From contig JAKEKT010000047.1 in the NCBI GenBank assembly GCA_021495925.1, positions 62,001-126,000 on the forward strand: a stretch of DNA of 64,000 bases. The letters run 5' to 3'. The stretch comes from Diplodia intermedia. Lineage: Eukaryota > Ascomycota > Dothideomycetes > Botryosphaeriales > Botryosphaeriaceae. The position numbers and the translations under genes were made by a program. Shown here piece after piece: positions 1-10,699 of this stretch. Positions within the stretch are counted from its first letter, which is position 1, and each line of letters begins with the position of its first letter. The notes under the pieces were generated by a model. The model did not search any database and was not told the origin of the DNA. It saw only the letters and a list, made by a program, of their open reading frames with translations.

Positions 1-1735
1 CGACATGTATTCTCCGTCACCTGCTTGGCCTGAGCGTTCGCGCGAACGTGTGGGACGCCACCATCCGAGTTTTGTTTCTCTTCTCCTTGCTCGCATGCGT
101 ACCTGGCGGAGTGGCACATTCCGCGTCGAGAAGAAACTTCTTTGACTCTCTTTCCACTCCGAGTTCGGCAGTTGTGTCACGGTGAGGCCAGTTGAGGACT
201 GACGCGGCAAACGGCAATGGGCAAAAGTTTACCCTTTAGTCATGCACATGGCAAGAGAAACCATGGTTCGGCAGCGGCCAATGAGAAATTTTGACAGAGA
301 GCAGAACTGGTACGCTGTTCTCGATCCAGGCAGACATAGCTTGGGTCCCATTGTGCAGGCGGAGAAGGTGCGGTTGTGAGATTAAACTGCGCTGATCGTG
401 CTAGCGCAGCGTCGACGATGGATCTTCACATCGAGCCGTGCGTCTCCAGTTTTGACCGGCCAGGCACGACGACTCGATCGCCAACGGCCCGTCTGTTGAG
501 CGGGCAGCCACCGACGTGCGATGCGGGCCCAGCCCTCGACGTGCCCGCCAACCGCGAGGCGTGGTGCCTGAGTAGCAGCTCGGCGGACGCAGGAACGCAA
601 GGCGGAGCTGACGGTGGGTGGTGGTGAGCTGGCGGAGAGCTGCCCGCGGGCGGATGGCGCGACGCCCGGCTTGGATGGCTTTTGTCGAGTCTTTTTCGCT
701 TGCGGTGGCGGGGCGTGGGCGCGCGACGGAAGCAGAAAGTGGTCGCGAAGTCTCGGCTGCTGCTGCGGAAGCCACGACCAGCCTGCAAGCAATCGGGATG
801 CCCAGTGATCCCCAATCATCGACCCGCGTCCCGCCCGGCCGCCGTGCCACCCATGCCGCGGCGTGCATGCACACACTCGGCCCTGCTGACAGCGCAGATG
901 GAGGCCTTTCGCCAGGCCATGCACGAGCTGCAGCCTGCTGTGTGGGGTGACGTGAACAATGCCCAAAAGTAGCGGCCGCCGGCTGCCGTTGCGCTTGCGG
1001 GCGCGCCGGCCAGGCCTTCCGGCCGCAAACAGGCAACCGGCGCAGCATCCAGCTCTGAGACAGCCCGTGCCAGCCACCGCCCAGTGCAGCCCGAGCAGAC
1101 GGTTGCCCGCCCCGCCAACACGCGAATCCTGTCGCCCCGCCCGCCGCCAATGACGCGATGCGCCCGACCCCAAGGTCCCAGAGACCTCAGAGGCCCAGAG
1201 GCCCAGACCTCCACGAGGACGCCCGCCGCTTGCAGAGCCCGTCTCCAGACGCATTGACGGCTGTCTCGCCGGCTGTCGAGCTCTTCCTGAGTCGACTGTG
1301 CGCGTCGAGCAGGATTCGGGCCAGGGCCAGGTCTCGGGCTGCCAATATTTGTTTTGCTGGACGGCGGGTCCGGTGAGTGGTGAGAGCAGAGGCATCCCGG
1401 TGCCTGCCCAGCATCTCCTGTTGAGCCGGCTGCATTAGCTCCCCCGCTTGCATGCCCTACCGCACCACAACGCCGACACCACGCCGTGCCAGATCGGCCT
1501 CCTATACGAGATGCAGCCTCCGGGAATGCTCCACCTCTCAGGAGAGTCGCATGAGGTCACTGCCGTTAAGCTTCCTGCCGAACATGCAACCCTACCCAAA
1601 GCGGATCGAGAAAAGCCTGCAGCATATAGCGAGCCTCCTCCTGCCTCCCTAGGCATAAATCAAGAAGCCAGCCCCGTGCTCTGCTCCTCCAGCCCCCCAC
1701 AGCAGCTCGCTCGCTACGGTTGCTTGAAGCTCTCG
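1..1735. other. intergenic, no gene recognised
   Basis: GC-rich sequence holding several overlapping open frames on both strands, including one of 337 codons on the minus strand (382-1395). Their translations are low-complexity Arg/Pro/Ala/Gly-rich strings without any family signature, as expected of stop-poor GC-rich DNA. The last few hundred bases are presumably the promoter and 5' leader of the wall protein gene that follows. Confidence 0.6.
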
Positions 1736-1736
1736 T

Positions 1737-1742
1737 TATATA
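1737..1742 (+). promoter_or_regulatory. TATA box of the wall protein gene
   Basis: TATATA lies 45 bp before the chosen ATG at 1787. Its position supports the start at the signal peptide rather than any upstream codon in the same open frame. Confidence 0.5.
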
Positions 1743-1786
1743 CCGACCAGCCCGTCGCTATCCACCACTCACCAGCTCCGCACATC

Positions 1787-3442
1787 ATGCGTGCCTCTCT
1801 CGCCCTCCTCGCCCTTCTGGGCTCCGCTCACGCCTGGGACAAGTCCTGGTCCAAGGACCATACCCAGTGGAACACCACCACTGTCCCCAGCACCGAGACC
1901 TCGACTCTGGTCACCTACGTGACTACCACCGTCTGTCCCATCACCACCACTTCGGAGCAAACCACCTACACCACCTTGACCACCTCTACTCTCACCGTCA
2001 CTTCGTGCAAAGGACCTTGCACCTACACTCCGGCACCACCACCCTCCTCCACTTATGTTCCGCCTCCTCCATCTTCCATCTACACTCCGCCTCCTCCGTC
2101 CTCTATCCCATCGTCTATCTACACCCCACCGCCCAGTAGCTACACTCCTCCTCCCTACACGCCCTCTACTTCGAAGACCAAGGTCACCCCTCCGCCTCCT
2201 CCGCCTCCGTCTTCGGCCCCTCCGGTCTACCCCAACAGCACCATTATAATCCCGAGCACTTACACGGAGCACACGACCACTTACACCACCATCTGCCCCA
2301 TCACTTCTTCGACCGTCTCTACTACAACTTCGACTGCCGTCGTCACTGTTCCTTGCCCCAAGTGCACGGGCGGTAGCACCACCACCGAGACCATCACCAC
2401 CTTCACCACCACTTGCCCGGTGACAACCTCGGCGACTTCGTACATCACCAGCGTCATCACCCACCCTACCACGAAGCCCACTCTTCCGCCGTCGTCCATT
2501 CCTGAGACGACTCCTCTTCCTCCCCCGGAGACGACTTCCAAGACGCACCCGGTTCCGCCTCCGTCTTCCATTCCTGAGACGACTCCTCTCCCTCCGCCCG
2601 AGACTACGACCACCAGCAAGATCGTTACGCCTTCGCCTTCGACCATCTACCAGACGACCACCCTTACCAAGTCGTGTGAGAAGTGCTCCTCTGGCACCAC
2701 TCTCATCAGCACTGTCGTTCCTGTGCCTCCGACGTCCGAGGCCCCCGTGCCCTCTTCCCCCGCGCCCAGCATTCCCGTCACGTCTGAGGTTTCCGCGCCG
2801 CCGCCACCAGTCGAGACTTCTCCTACCACCTACGCCCCGCCGCCCCCGGTCGAGACTTCTCCTACGACTTACGCTCCTCCTCCGGTCGAGACTTCTCCCA
2901 CTACCTACGCTCCTCCTCCCGTCACGTCTGAGGTCTCTGCCCCGCCGCCCCCAGTCGAGACTTCTCCCACTACATATGCTCCTCCTCCTGTCGAAACTTC
3001 TCCTACCTACGCTCCTCCTCCCGTCACGTCTGAGGTCTCCGCCCCGCCGCCCCCAGTCGAGACTTCTCCCACTACATATGCTCCTCCTCCGGTCGAGACT
3101 TCTCCTACTACCTACGCTCCTCCTCCCGTCACATCTGAGGTCTCCGCCCCGCCGCCCCCAGTCGAGACTTCTCCCACTACATACGCCCCACCGCCGGTCG
3201 AGACTTCTCCTACGACTTATGCTCCGCCGCCCGTCGAAACTTCCCCTACCACTGCCGCCCCGCCGCCTGTCGAGACGTCTCCCACCCCGGTCACGCCCGT
3301 GCCCAGCTCGCCGGCGGCCAGCCCGCCGGCGTCCAGCACGACCGCCACCGCCCCGCCCCAATACACGGGCGCAGCGGCGCAGAACGGCAAGCCGGCCGTG
3401 GCGCTCATGGCCGGTGTCGCCGCCGTCTTCGCCCTCTTCTAA
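1787..3442 (+). CDS. secreted Ser/Thr/Pro-rich GPI-type cell wall protein
   Basis: Single-exon gene of 551 codons. The frame is open further upstream, but the ATG at 1787 begins a clear signal peptide (MRASLALLALLGSAHA). The mature protein is almost entirely Ser, Thr and Pro. It has four spaced Cys-containing Thr-rich modules (CPIT..CKGPC, CPIT..CPKC, CPVT, CEKC), then a long stretch of 12-residue repeats (core PPPVETSPTTYA, about residues 335-500). The C-terminus is a small-residue region followed by a hydrophobic tail (VALMAGVAAVFALF), the pattern of a GPI-anchor signal. Expected to be heavily O-mannosylated and attached to membrane or wall. It is structural or adhesive rather than enzymatic; no CFEM or catalytic domain is visible. 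Family known only by composition. Confidence 0.85.
   Translation: MRASLALLALLGSAHAWDKSWSKDHTQWNTTTVPSTETSTLVTYVTTTVCPITTTSEQTTYTTLTTSTLTVTSCKGPCTYTPAPPPSSTYVPPPPSSIYTPPPPSSIPSSIYTPPPSSYTPPPYTPSTSKTKVTPPPPPPPSSAPPVYPNSTIIIPSTYTEHTTTYTTICPITSSTVSTTTSTAVVTVPCPKCTGGSTTTETITTFTTTCPVTTSATSYITSVITHPTTKPTLPPSSIPETTPLPPPETTSKTHPVPPPSSIPETTPLPPPETTTTSKIVTPSPSTIYQTTTLTKSCEKCSSGTTLISTVVPVPPTSEAPVPSSPAPSIPVTSEVSAPPPPVETSPTTYAPPPPVETSPTTYAPPPVETSPTTYAPPPVTSEVSAPPPPVETSPTTYAPPPVETSPTYAPPPVTSEVSAPPPPVETSPTTYAPPPVETSPTTYAPPPVTSEVSAPPPPVETSPTTYAPPPVETSPTTYAPPPVETSPTTAAPPPVETSPTPVTPVPSSPAASPPASSTTATAPPQYTGAAAQNGKPAVALMAGVAAVFALF
2788..3276 (+). repeat. coding minisatellite, 12-residue Pro/Thr/Ser unit
   Basis: About a dozen roughly 36-bp units encode PPPVETSPTTYA, sometimes joined as a longer composite carrying PPPVTSEVSA. 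Units differ at synonymous positions and one lacks a Thr codon, so the array is not perfectly homogenised. Such arrays commonly vary in copy number between strains. Confidence 0.85.
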
Positions 3443-4658
3443 ACCTTTGATTGTGGCTGCGGCGGTACCACAACAGTTTAATTTTCAGGACCATTCCTCC
3501 TTGTTCTCTTCTAACGACGACAAACATGAGGCCGCTTTTTAATGTGCCCGACGCTTTTGAAGCATACGTGTCGGGCCTATCACGTTCATTTTACGACACT
3601 TAACGACCAACACCAAAACGGGAAATGGGGCGGAGGTGTTTATTATCCGGATTATCAAGGGGGGAGATGAGGGATGATGGATGGCCTACATCGATGGTGG
3701 AAGGAGAGACGTATATGTAGTGGCTAGATCTTTCTTACTCTTTGTATTCACAAACCGACTCGCCCGGACCGTTGGAGGATAACCAACGAACGGGGTGTCG
3801 ATCGTACGGCCTCTCTGCTGCACGTAGGATTAGATCCTCATGTGGCTTGGTCGCTCATAATGTTGATCAATTGACGGCTCTTATCGAAAACACATCTGCT
3901 TCCCGATCGATGCTTCCGTCGCCGTTTTCCTTTCCACCACGCCTTTCCCCACGTCCGCAAGCGCGGTTTGCAGACGCCCGACCACACGGGGAAAGAAGTG
4001 GTCTGACATCGACGTGTGGCAGGTAGGCAGGAGGTGTGCGAGCCACCAGCCAGCGAGTAAGTACCTACCTAGGTGCATCAGCTCATCCGATCTCTCACTT
4101 ACCTCTCTCCCACTTACCCCATTATTTCCTCTCCGCCTCGCATCATCGACTATTTCATTCTACGGTCCCGTACGTGACGCGACATAACATGCGCAAGTCG
4201 TTGGTCGCACTTAGGGCTGGCTGCGAGGAGGGTTTTCGTGGCGTTTTTTTGTTTTTGTTTTTTCCAAGGCCCGCCGCTTGTCTACCTACCTACATACATA
4301 CATACCTGCCCGGCCCGGCCCCTCTCTTTTCCTCCTTTCCCTCTCTATGTATCTGCACAGGCTGTGTGACGTGCGACGCGACGCTGACTGCATGGATGTT
4401 CGTTTACTACTACTACTACTGCTGCTACTGCTGCAAGCCGCAACCTTGTTCACCGCCCGGTGTAGGGTGGCTTGCATTGGGTAGGCAGGTAGGCAGGATT
4501 ATGCGATCTGCGGGGGGAGTTCTGTCTGCGGTGGCGTTTATGCGCGTGCATTGTTGTGTAGGCGTGGGTGCTGCGGGGAGGTTGGTGCAAGTCGGACGCG
4601 GGGTCGGTGGTCGGGTCGGTCGAGCGAGAAGAGCCTTGTGGATCACCACCACCGCCGC

Positions 4659-4700
<42 letters not shown>
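4659..4700 (+). repeat. (CAT)14 microsatellite
   Basis: Fourteen uninterrupted CAT triplets (42 bp), upstream of the truncated GH71 gene. Confidence 0.95.
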
Positions 4701-4995
4701 TAGCGAGTTCAGCAAGGCGATGTGAACTGAAATTTCACTGCCAGCAACATTCACGCTTATAGCGGGGGAAAAAAAGGACAGAAACAGAAACAAGAACGAA
4801 AACAAGCAACAGGTAATGGGTATTTATTTTTTTTCCTTCCCGGAGCAAAACCAGCTACCTACCACGCAGCAACGTATCCCCCATCCTCTTCCAACCCACT
4901 TCCAATCTCTCCGTCCGTCCGTCTGTTCATCTGTTCATCTGCATATATCCACCTCCCGCTCTCACCACCCACCCTTCCCCTTCCCCCCCAACCAT

Positions 4996-5013
4996 CCCCC
5001 CCCCCCCCCCCCC
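4996..5013 (+). repeat. C18 homopolymer
   Basis: Eighteen consecutive C residues inside the presumed last intron of the GH71 relic. The exact length may be uncertain, because homopolymers are error-prone in sequencing. Confidence 0.85.
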
Positions 5014-5084
5014 GGCAACAAACCGACCCCAAAAACGCACTGACAGGCACCACCAACGACGATCGCTAACAACAACGCAAACAG

Positions 5085-5852
5085 AACGACGGCCCAGAAA
5101 GCCACTACATCGGCAACATCTGGCCGGAGCAGGACAACACGACACAGATGCGCGTCTACGCCAACGACGACGCATCGCACGCCGGCATCCAGCCGCTCCT
5201 CGGCTCCTTCGCCGCGGCCTTCAAAGCCGGCGCGCCCGCCGCCAAGATGGCGCCAGTCAACAACTCCTCCGTCACCGGCGCCCTGTGGTTCAAGCCCATC
5301 CTCGCGCGCACCGCGTGCGCCGACGAGCGCGACGGCGACCTGCACCACGAGAAGCCCGCCGGGTACGAGGTCGCCGTCGACGTCGCCACGTGGGCCGTCG
5401 TCGTGGGCGAGGAGGACGCGGAGGCCGGGTGGACGGTGCATGGGTTTAGTGCTGGCGAGGAGCTGGGGAGCGGGGCGGCGCTGGGGGCCGGGCTGAATTT
5501 TGGGAATTTTACGGGGTTGAGGGAGGGCAGGCAGTGCGTTGAGGTGCGGGATGGGGATGGTGGGTTGATTGCGGTGGCCAAGGGCGGCAGGGAGGTCTCG
5601 GCGGACTGCCCCGATGGCATATATAACCTCAACCCGCAGGTTTTGGAGTTGAAGGAGGATGTGGATGAGGGCGGGTGCGCGGAGGATGCGAAGGACGGCT
5701 CGTCGTCGGATGATGGTGATAAGGATGGGGATGGGGATGGGGGTGATGACGACTCGTGGGGTGTCAGGGCTGTTGCGGTTGACCGGGTCGTGGTGCTTGC
5801 TGCGCTGTTTACGTCGTTGGTCTCCGTGACGGGGACTTGGGTTCTGTGCTGA
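5085..5852 (+). pseudogene. 5'-truncated GH71 alpha-1,3-glucanase (mutanase) relic
   Basis: The open frame directly after a good splice acceptor (branch CTAAC, AG at 5083-5084) reads NDGPESHYIGNIWPEQ. This matches the end of the GH71 catalytic barrel, where members have a W-N-D-(Y/F)-x-E-S-H-Y-(I/V)-G motif. It continues through the family's C-terminal beta-sandwich region (FAAAFKAGAPA, ALWFKP), an Asp/Gly-rich acidic linker and a hydrophobic tail that could be a GPI signal. About 255 codons remain. Roughly the first 300 residues, including the signal peptide and most of the barrel, are absent: no upstream frame resembles GH71. In intact enzymes this family hydrolyses fungal wall alpha-1,3-glucan. 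The remaining frame is uninterrupted, so the loss is recent or the fragment is still read from a distant exon. Confidence 0.7.
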
Positions 5853-6083
5853 GATTGTTTTTTTTTTATTATGAGACATGACTGTAGACTAGACTAGACT
5901 GTATCATCACACTTGTACTGTTTACCAGGAAATGGTAATGTAATATCCTATCCATCTTTCATAAATTGCCAACACAAAAAAGTGACAGCAAAGCTCTACC
6001 CCACCAAGCACTAATTAACAGTGACACTGCTGGCTGGTTCAGCCTTGTTTACCTGCTGGGAACTTCTACTGTCGGCTGGGACG
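5853..6083. other. short intergenic gap
   Basis: 3' flank of the GH71 relic, with a T-rich stretch just after the stop. No further feature seen. Confidence 0.5.
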
Positions 6084-6398
6084 ATGACCCCAGTCGGCGT
6101 GGACGATTGTATCGTCATTGCCAACGTTCTCATAAAGTGTGCAAAAGCGCTTCGGGACTCTGGCGGCGCCGTGGAAGAATACCAGGACGCAGAGGAGCAT
6201 GCGACTGCTCTAAAAGCCGGCCTTGAACGCCTCCGCCGACTAGAACGAAATCCAGTGCAAGCAACACCCGCCGAATCCGGTCAAGCCTTGAGTCTTTGCG
6301 AAAAATCCCTGGGACGACTGTTCCAGAGGAAGGCGAAGTACGACTCCTCCCTGGGCAGGGATGGAAACATGATGGCGGCGACGGCGCCAGCGTCGTAG
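6084..6398 (+). pseudogene. fragment of fungal STAND/NLR N-terminal domain
   Basis: The frame from ATG 6084 reads VGVDDCIVIANVLIKCAKAL, then an acidic helix ending SLCEKSLGRLFQRKAKYDSSLGR. This resembles the helical N-terminal domain found on fungal STAND/NACHT and ankyrin proteins of the incompatibility type, where a similar sequence is followed by hundreds more residues. Here it stops about 10 codons after the SLGR segment, and no NACHT, WD or ankyrin sequence follows downstream. I read it as a truncated relic. A short free domain cannot be excluded, since some genomes carry stand-alone N-terminal domains. Confidence 0.45.
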
Positions 6399-9300
6399 CG
6401 GCCAACAGCGGTGGGCTCGAGATGCGTGATGGGGTGGTCGTGTTGTGGGCTGCCTTTGGTGCAGGTGCCGGGGAGGCCGGTGACTGCGCCCTCGGGGGTG
6501 GGGGTGGTGGTGGGGGAGTCGTTATCAGCGGACGGTAGTGGGGATGGTGTATGGTGGAGGTTCAATGATTGGGCTCGCTTTCTTTGTCTTGCAGTCACTT
6601 ACTGGCGGGGAAAGATTTGTCATGAGTAGAGGAAAGGGATGAAAGCTTGCCCCAAAGACGGATGAGTTTGACGCCCCAGCCGGCGAGTGTTGATGTAGCG
6701 CGATTGCTCCGCTACTGGAAGAGCATGCAGGAAGTACAGGTTGCTGCAGGGGTCCCGACGAAAGCGGCCGTGAGGATCGAGGAGACGAAAATGGCGGCGT
6801 GCAGCAGAGATCGCCAACGTCTGGGGTCAAATGCGGCGGGTCGCAGAGTGCAGGTGTAGAGTTCCAACACACAGCACGTTCCCGGTTTGCCCTTTTTGAG
6901 ATACTCTGTCCCCTGTAGTTTTCTTGTTCCTTTGGATGCAGTGACGCTGAGACTAAGCCTCTTCCGTGGATGATGGAGGCTCAGCTCACGTCGTTGGCGT
7001 AGACCCACTCCGCGTTGGGCCAGCTGAAGGTACGAACACGCATAGCATCACAGAAGGATGCATTTGGTGTAACCTCATATTCCAAATGCCTTGTTTTGCC
7101 TGGTTGTTCTGCACGAATCAGTCTCGCCGACCCCAGTCATCAGTGATGAGGCATGCGCAAGGACGTGCAATGTGGGGGCCGATTCGCCCCAAAATTGACG
7201 ATCCGAAAAGGGATGCCTGAACTACTCCAGGGACATAGGTGGGGGGTTGGATGCTGATCAGGCCCGGTCGAGGTCGTGAAAATTATGGGGGGAGCTAAAC
7301 AAGCTCGCGTGAAGGTTGGGTGGGATGTGTTCGGTTAACACGGTGGTTTATTCTGTCTTCCAATGCAGATGGGATGATTGGTTCGTTGTTGGGGGTGATC
7401 GCCCGCTTAGTCGGAATATGAGGAGCGGCGTTGGGTGAGGATGTCGCGTTTGGGTGGGTTCGCGATTGCGTGTCGGCACTCCTACCTTCCGGGCGAACGG
7501 GTGGCACCCTTTCTCCATGTCTACTTGTGATGGACGTTGCGAGTGCGGCGGGCGGCAGATGTATTCGCGCGGAATGGGAAGTACGGACACGAGCTGGGGT
7601 TGGAAGATTGGGGGAGGAGAGCCAATCCATGGTGGTGCAGGTGGCAGCTCTTGCTCTGGATCCCAACATCACCGCACTCTCTTCCGAGTTGTTTGGGATC
7701 TGGTCAGGTGAAGCAGACAGTCTCTTCAGCCTTGGATGCTCCAAATTCTCCAGAGCCAACGTGGCGAGGCAGTCCCACCCATCGGTGGTGACAGGCACAT
7801 TCATGGAGCCTGGGCTGGAATCAGAAGTGAAGGATTCTGGTGGCGGTAGCTTAGGGTCAGCAAGCTAGACGTTGAGTCAGACGTGATGCGGGTAGCAAGA
7901 CACCGGAGGCATGAACTACTTTAGGGAGTTACCGAAGGTGGAGATGGGCCGAGTCAAATGTGCCCTTGCTCATTGCGTGCGTATCAGTCTTACGGAGACG
8001 TTTCACTGCAGCTGGAACCCCACATCTGCAAGCAAACATCGTCGTCTGGACAATGGATACAATTACCATAAAGGAAAACTGTACAGTTCTTGGGGGGTCT
8101 CACATGGCTCTAGTTTTTTGTTATCTGCTGTGCTGCAAGTGAAAGCATCGTCGTGAAAAATCTCCGTCTCACGTTGATGATCGCCGGGTTCCAGAAACTG
8201 TCGACACCAATAAGCAGCCAAGCTTTCTTTGCATCCACGTCAAGAAAGCGATCAATTTCGAGAGCCGAAGTTAGGACGTAGACGAGGAACTGAATCCGCA
8301 TTGTTTTGGGAGACGAGAAGAAGGGACTGCATTGAGGGAACCATGAGCTGACGCTTCGAAAACCTGTAAACCGGGCTTGGCATGGTCAGCATCCATCACT
8401 AGACCCCACTCAGTTTGACCCATCTGTACTGAAACAGTGAGTGGAGGCGTGGCAGTACTCTCGGCTGATAGTTCCGATCCTGGCCGCTGCGAGTGATTCT
8501 CGGTGGATCGTTCACTGGTAGACGAATGCGTAGCACGCAATTCTCCAGTACTGCCGGTGGCGCTATGATGAGGTTTCTCTTCGCCTGTCTGAGCGCGTTA
8601 TCCGTCATCGTCGTGTGTTCTTGCAAGGGAGATTTAAGTGTTTGTTTGCGTTTTCTTCAGCACGCAGAAAGCAGGAGAAAGTCCGATAGTGAGGCTGGGG
8701 GCACCCGCGGCTTTGGACATGACTGCTGAGCAGGTTTTAACACGTCATATAGAGTGATTCAAGATGCTTGGAGTATGTTCAGGGGTGAGCGCGGTCAGCT
8801 TCATGCTAGCAGGTAAAGGGAAGTGATCGGAAGTAGCAATTCGTCCGGAGGGCGAAGTTGTCGGCGTAATTTTCTTTCTCACGAGCATTTGGCATGCCGT
8901 TGCTGTGTCATGGCTGCCTCCTGTTTATTTATGGGCCATGATCTGTAGCTCGTCTCGTGTCGTTCAGTTGAGACTGACGCGTATTGGCTTTTCCGATTTC
9001 TTGGCCGCAGAGTTTTCGAGCGAAGCATTCCTTCGGGTAGCTACACGGCGTTATATGTGTGGTACCGTCCGGAAGGCTCCATCGACACCGGATGCTGCAC
9101 CCGGTTAGGCGGTGAGGTAGACAGGGATGCCATCAGATAGGAAGCAAGCGTGGAAAAGGGAAAGGGTTGGTATCGGGGAATCGGCTTCGTCGGTGGCTGT
9201 GGGGGCCGAAAGCTGATCGGTGGTATCTCCGTGGCGCAGGCGGTCCCCTGGGCCGTCGCGTTCTGGATCTTCACGCAGACTGAACAGGTGAAGATGTCCC

Positions 9301-10699
9301 TCCGCGACTCGTGCTTCAATGGGTCATTGGCTGATCCACAGGAGCAAGCGAGAGTCGCGACACACCGCACGCTCGCATTTAGAACTCGCTCGGGACACAG
9401 TACTCCCCGTCACGGGTCGCTACGGCCGTCGCAACGTTCGCCCAACAAGGCGGTGCCTGGTGGACCGCATCCGGAGATCAGTCGGAGATCATGCTTGGCA
9501 TCGAACGAAGCCAACAGGAAGTCGTTCTTTACCATGGCTGCGCGAAACCCCAGGCCGAAGGAAGCGTGGTGAGCCTCGAGCCGATGACAAGCAGCGTTGT
9601 CCCTGTTACTTGAGCATCAAGGGGTTGCGTTGCGCCCCGCTCCGCCACCAACGCCGTCTCCCGCCATCCGCCACGGCACAACTTCCCCCCGAGACTCTTT
9701 CCGATCAGCGCCTTCCTCACCACGGCCCAACCTCTCTCCAGGCAACAATCTGCTCAAGCGCTCGATATTGGCCATGTTTGATCGTTGCCGTTTGGCGAGT
9801 TGCCCCTGATGAACGGATACCTATGCCCAGGGCAAATCGGTGCCCCATGCGGCCCTTGGTTGACCCTCAATGCATAGCCGCTGCTGCTAAGCGCAGATCG
9901 GAAGAAGCGCGACGTCTCCCCAGACACCGTTGCGAACAAGCGGGGCCGTCGTGACCCTGGAGAAGACAGTTCCCGACGCCGCGAAGACCCCACGTGTTCC
10001 ACGCGCACCGCGGGCTGAACCGGTTTCCGCGCGCCTCGTGCGGCTCTTCCCAGCCTCACGGTTGCCACCGTTGATAAGCTCGTGGCTTTTGCACAGCAGA
10101 CGGAACATTGGGAAATGGTGTACGGCCGATCCAAGTAGTGACGTGCACCACGTTTACAGCATCACGCCATTCACGAAGCGGAGCTCGGCCATTGGCAACT
10201 GCCGACCATAACCGCGCCAGCCGACGCCAGAAACGGATCCCTTCTGTGGCAGCTCCCACTGTTCGCTCGGGCATAACTTCAGGACTTGGTTGTGAGCGGA
10301 GGTTTGTTCCCTGGACGCGTACAACCCCAGGCGCGCGGCTCGTCGCCTTTTCCGCGCGCTACTACTGCCAGACTCCAGTATCCTAAACGCGCGTCGGTCC
10401 GTTGTTCGGCCCAAATGTCTCATGAAGCTGGCGCGTAACATGGACGGCGGCATACCGGCGTGTGCCGGCCAGGATTGGAATCTCCAAGCACCAAGGGGTG
10501 GTCCCTGCTCGATAGATCGGTCTTAATGTGGATTCAGATAGCCGAGCGGCAGATGCAGAACCGGACGGCCTTCGATCGCAATGACCGACCCTCATGCGGC
10601 CGCAACCGCTGTACTTATTCCTACTGCTGATCACCTCCTGCTCAAGCCGGATATGCCCCCAGTCCCTTCTCTTCCGTCGTTTTCGACGACACTCTGCAA
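6399..10699. other. 4.3 kb gene-poor block
   Basis: Only short unrelated frames, many of them overlapping on both strands. Some minus-strand pieces read like protein: a hydrophobic 40-residue segment near 6740-6850, and short segments near 8110-8300 and 8400-8626. None carries a family motif and they do not join through recognisable introns. Old degenerate genes are possible. The last few hundred bases should hold the promoter of the gene starting at 10700. Confidence 0.5.

Larger units (their letters stand above)
3443..5084. other. intergenic, low-complexity, no gene recognised
   Basis: Contains the 3' region of the wall protein gene and then about 1.3 kb of low-complexity DNA: TACTAC/TGCTGC triplet runs (about 4405-4435), a CAT array, A-rich patches and an 18-C tract. 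The catalytic half of the GH71 gene that should precede position 5085 is not found here in any frame. Positions 4813-5084 look like the gene's last intron (GTAATG donor; CTAAC branch point at 5066-5070; AG at 5083-5084). Confidence 0.6.

Noticed and set aside
382..1395. 337-codon minus-strand open frame
   Set aside because: Arg/Pro/Ala/Gly-rich low-complexity translation, overlapped by open frames on both strands, no motif; typical of GC-rich non-coding DNA.
2788..3276. CRISPR-like spacing of the wall protein repeat
   Set aside because: Units are contiguous and coding, with no spacers, in a eukaryotic gene.
1769..3361. 530-codon frame antisense to the wall protein
   Set aside because: Arg/Gly/Ser shadow of the repeat-rich sense gene; it owes its openness to the Pro/Thr/Ser codons on the other strand.
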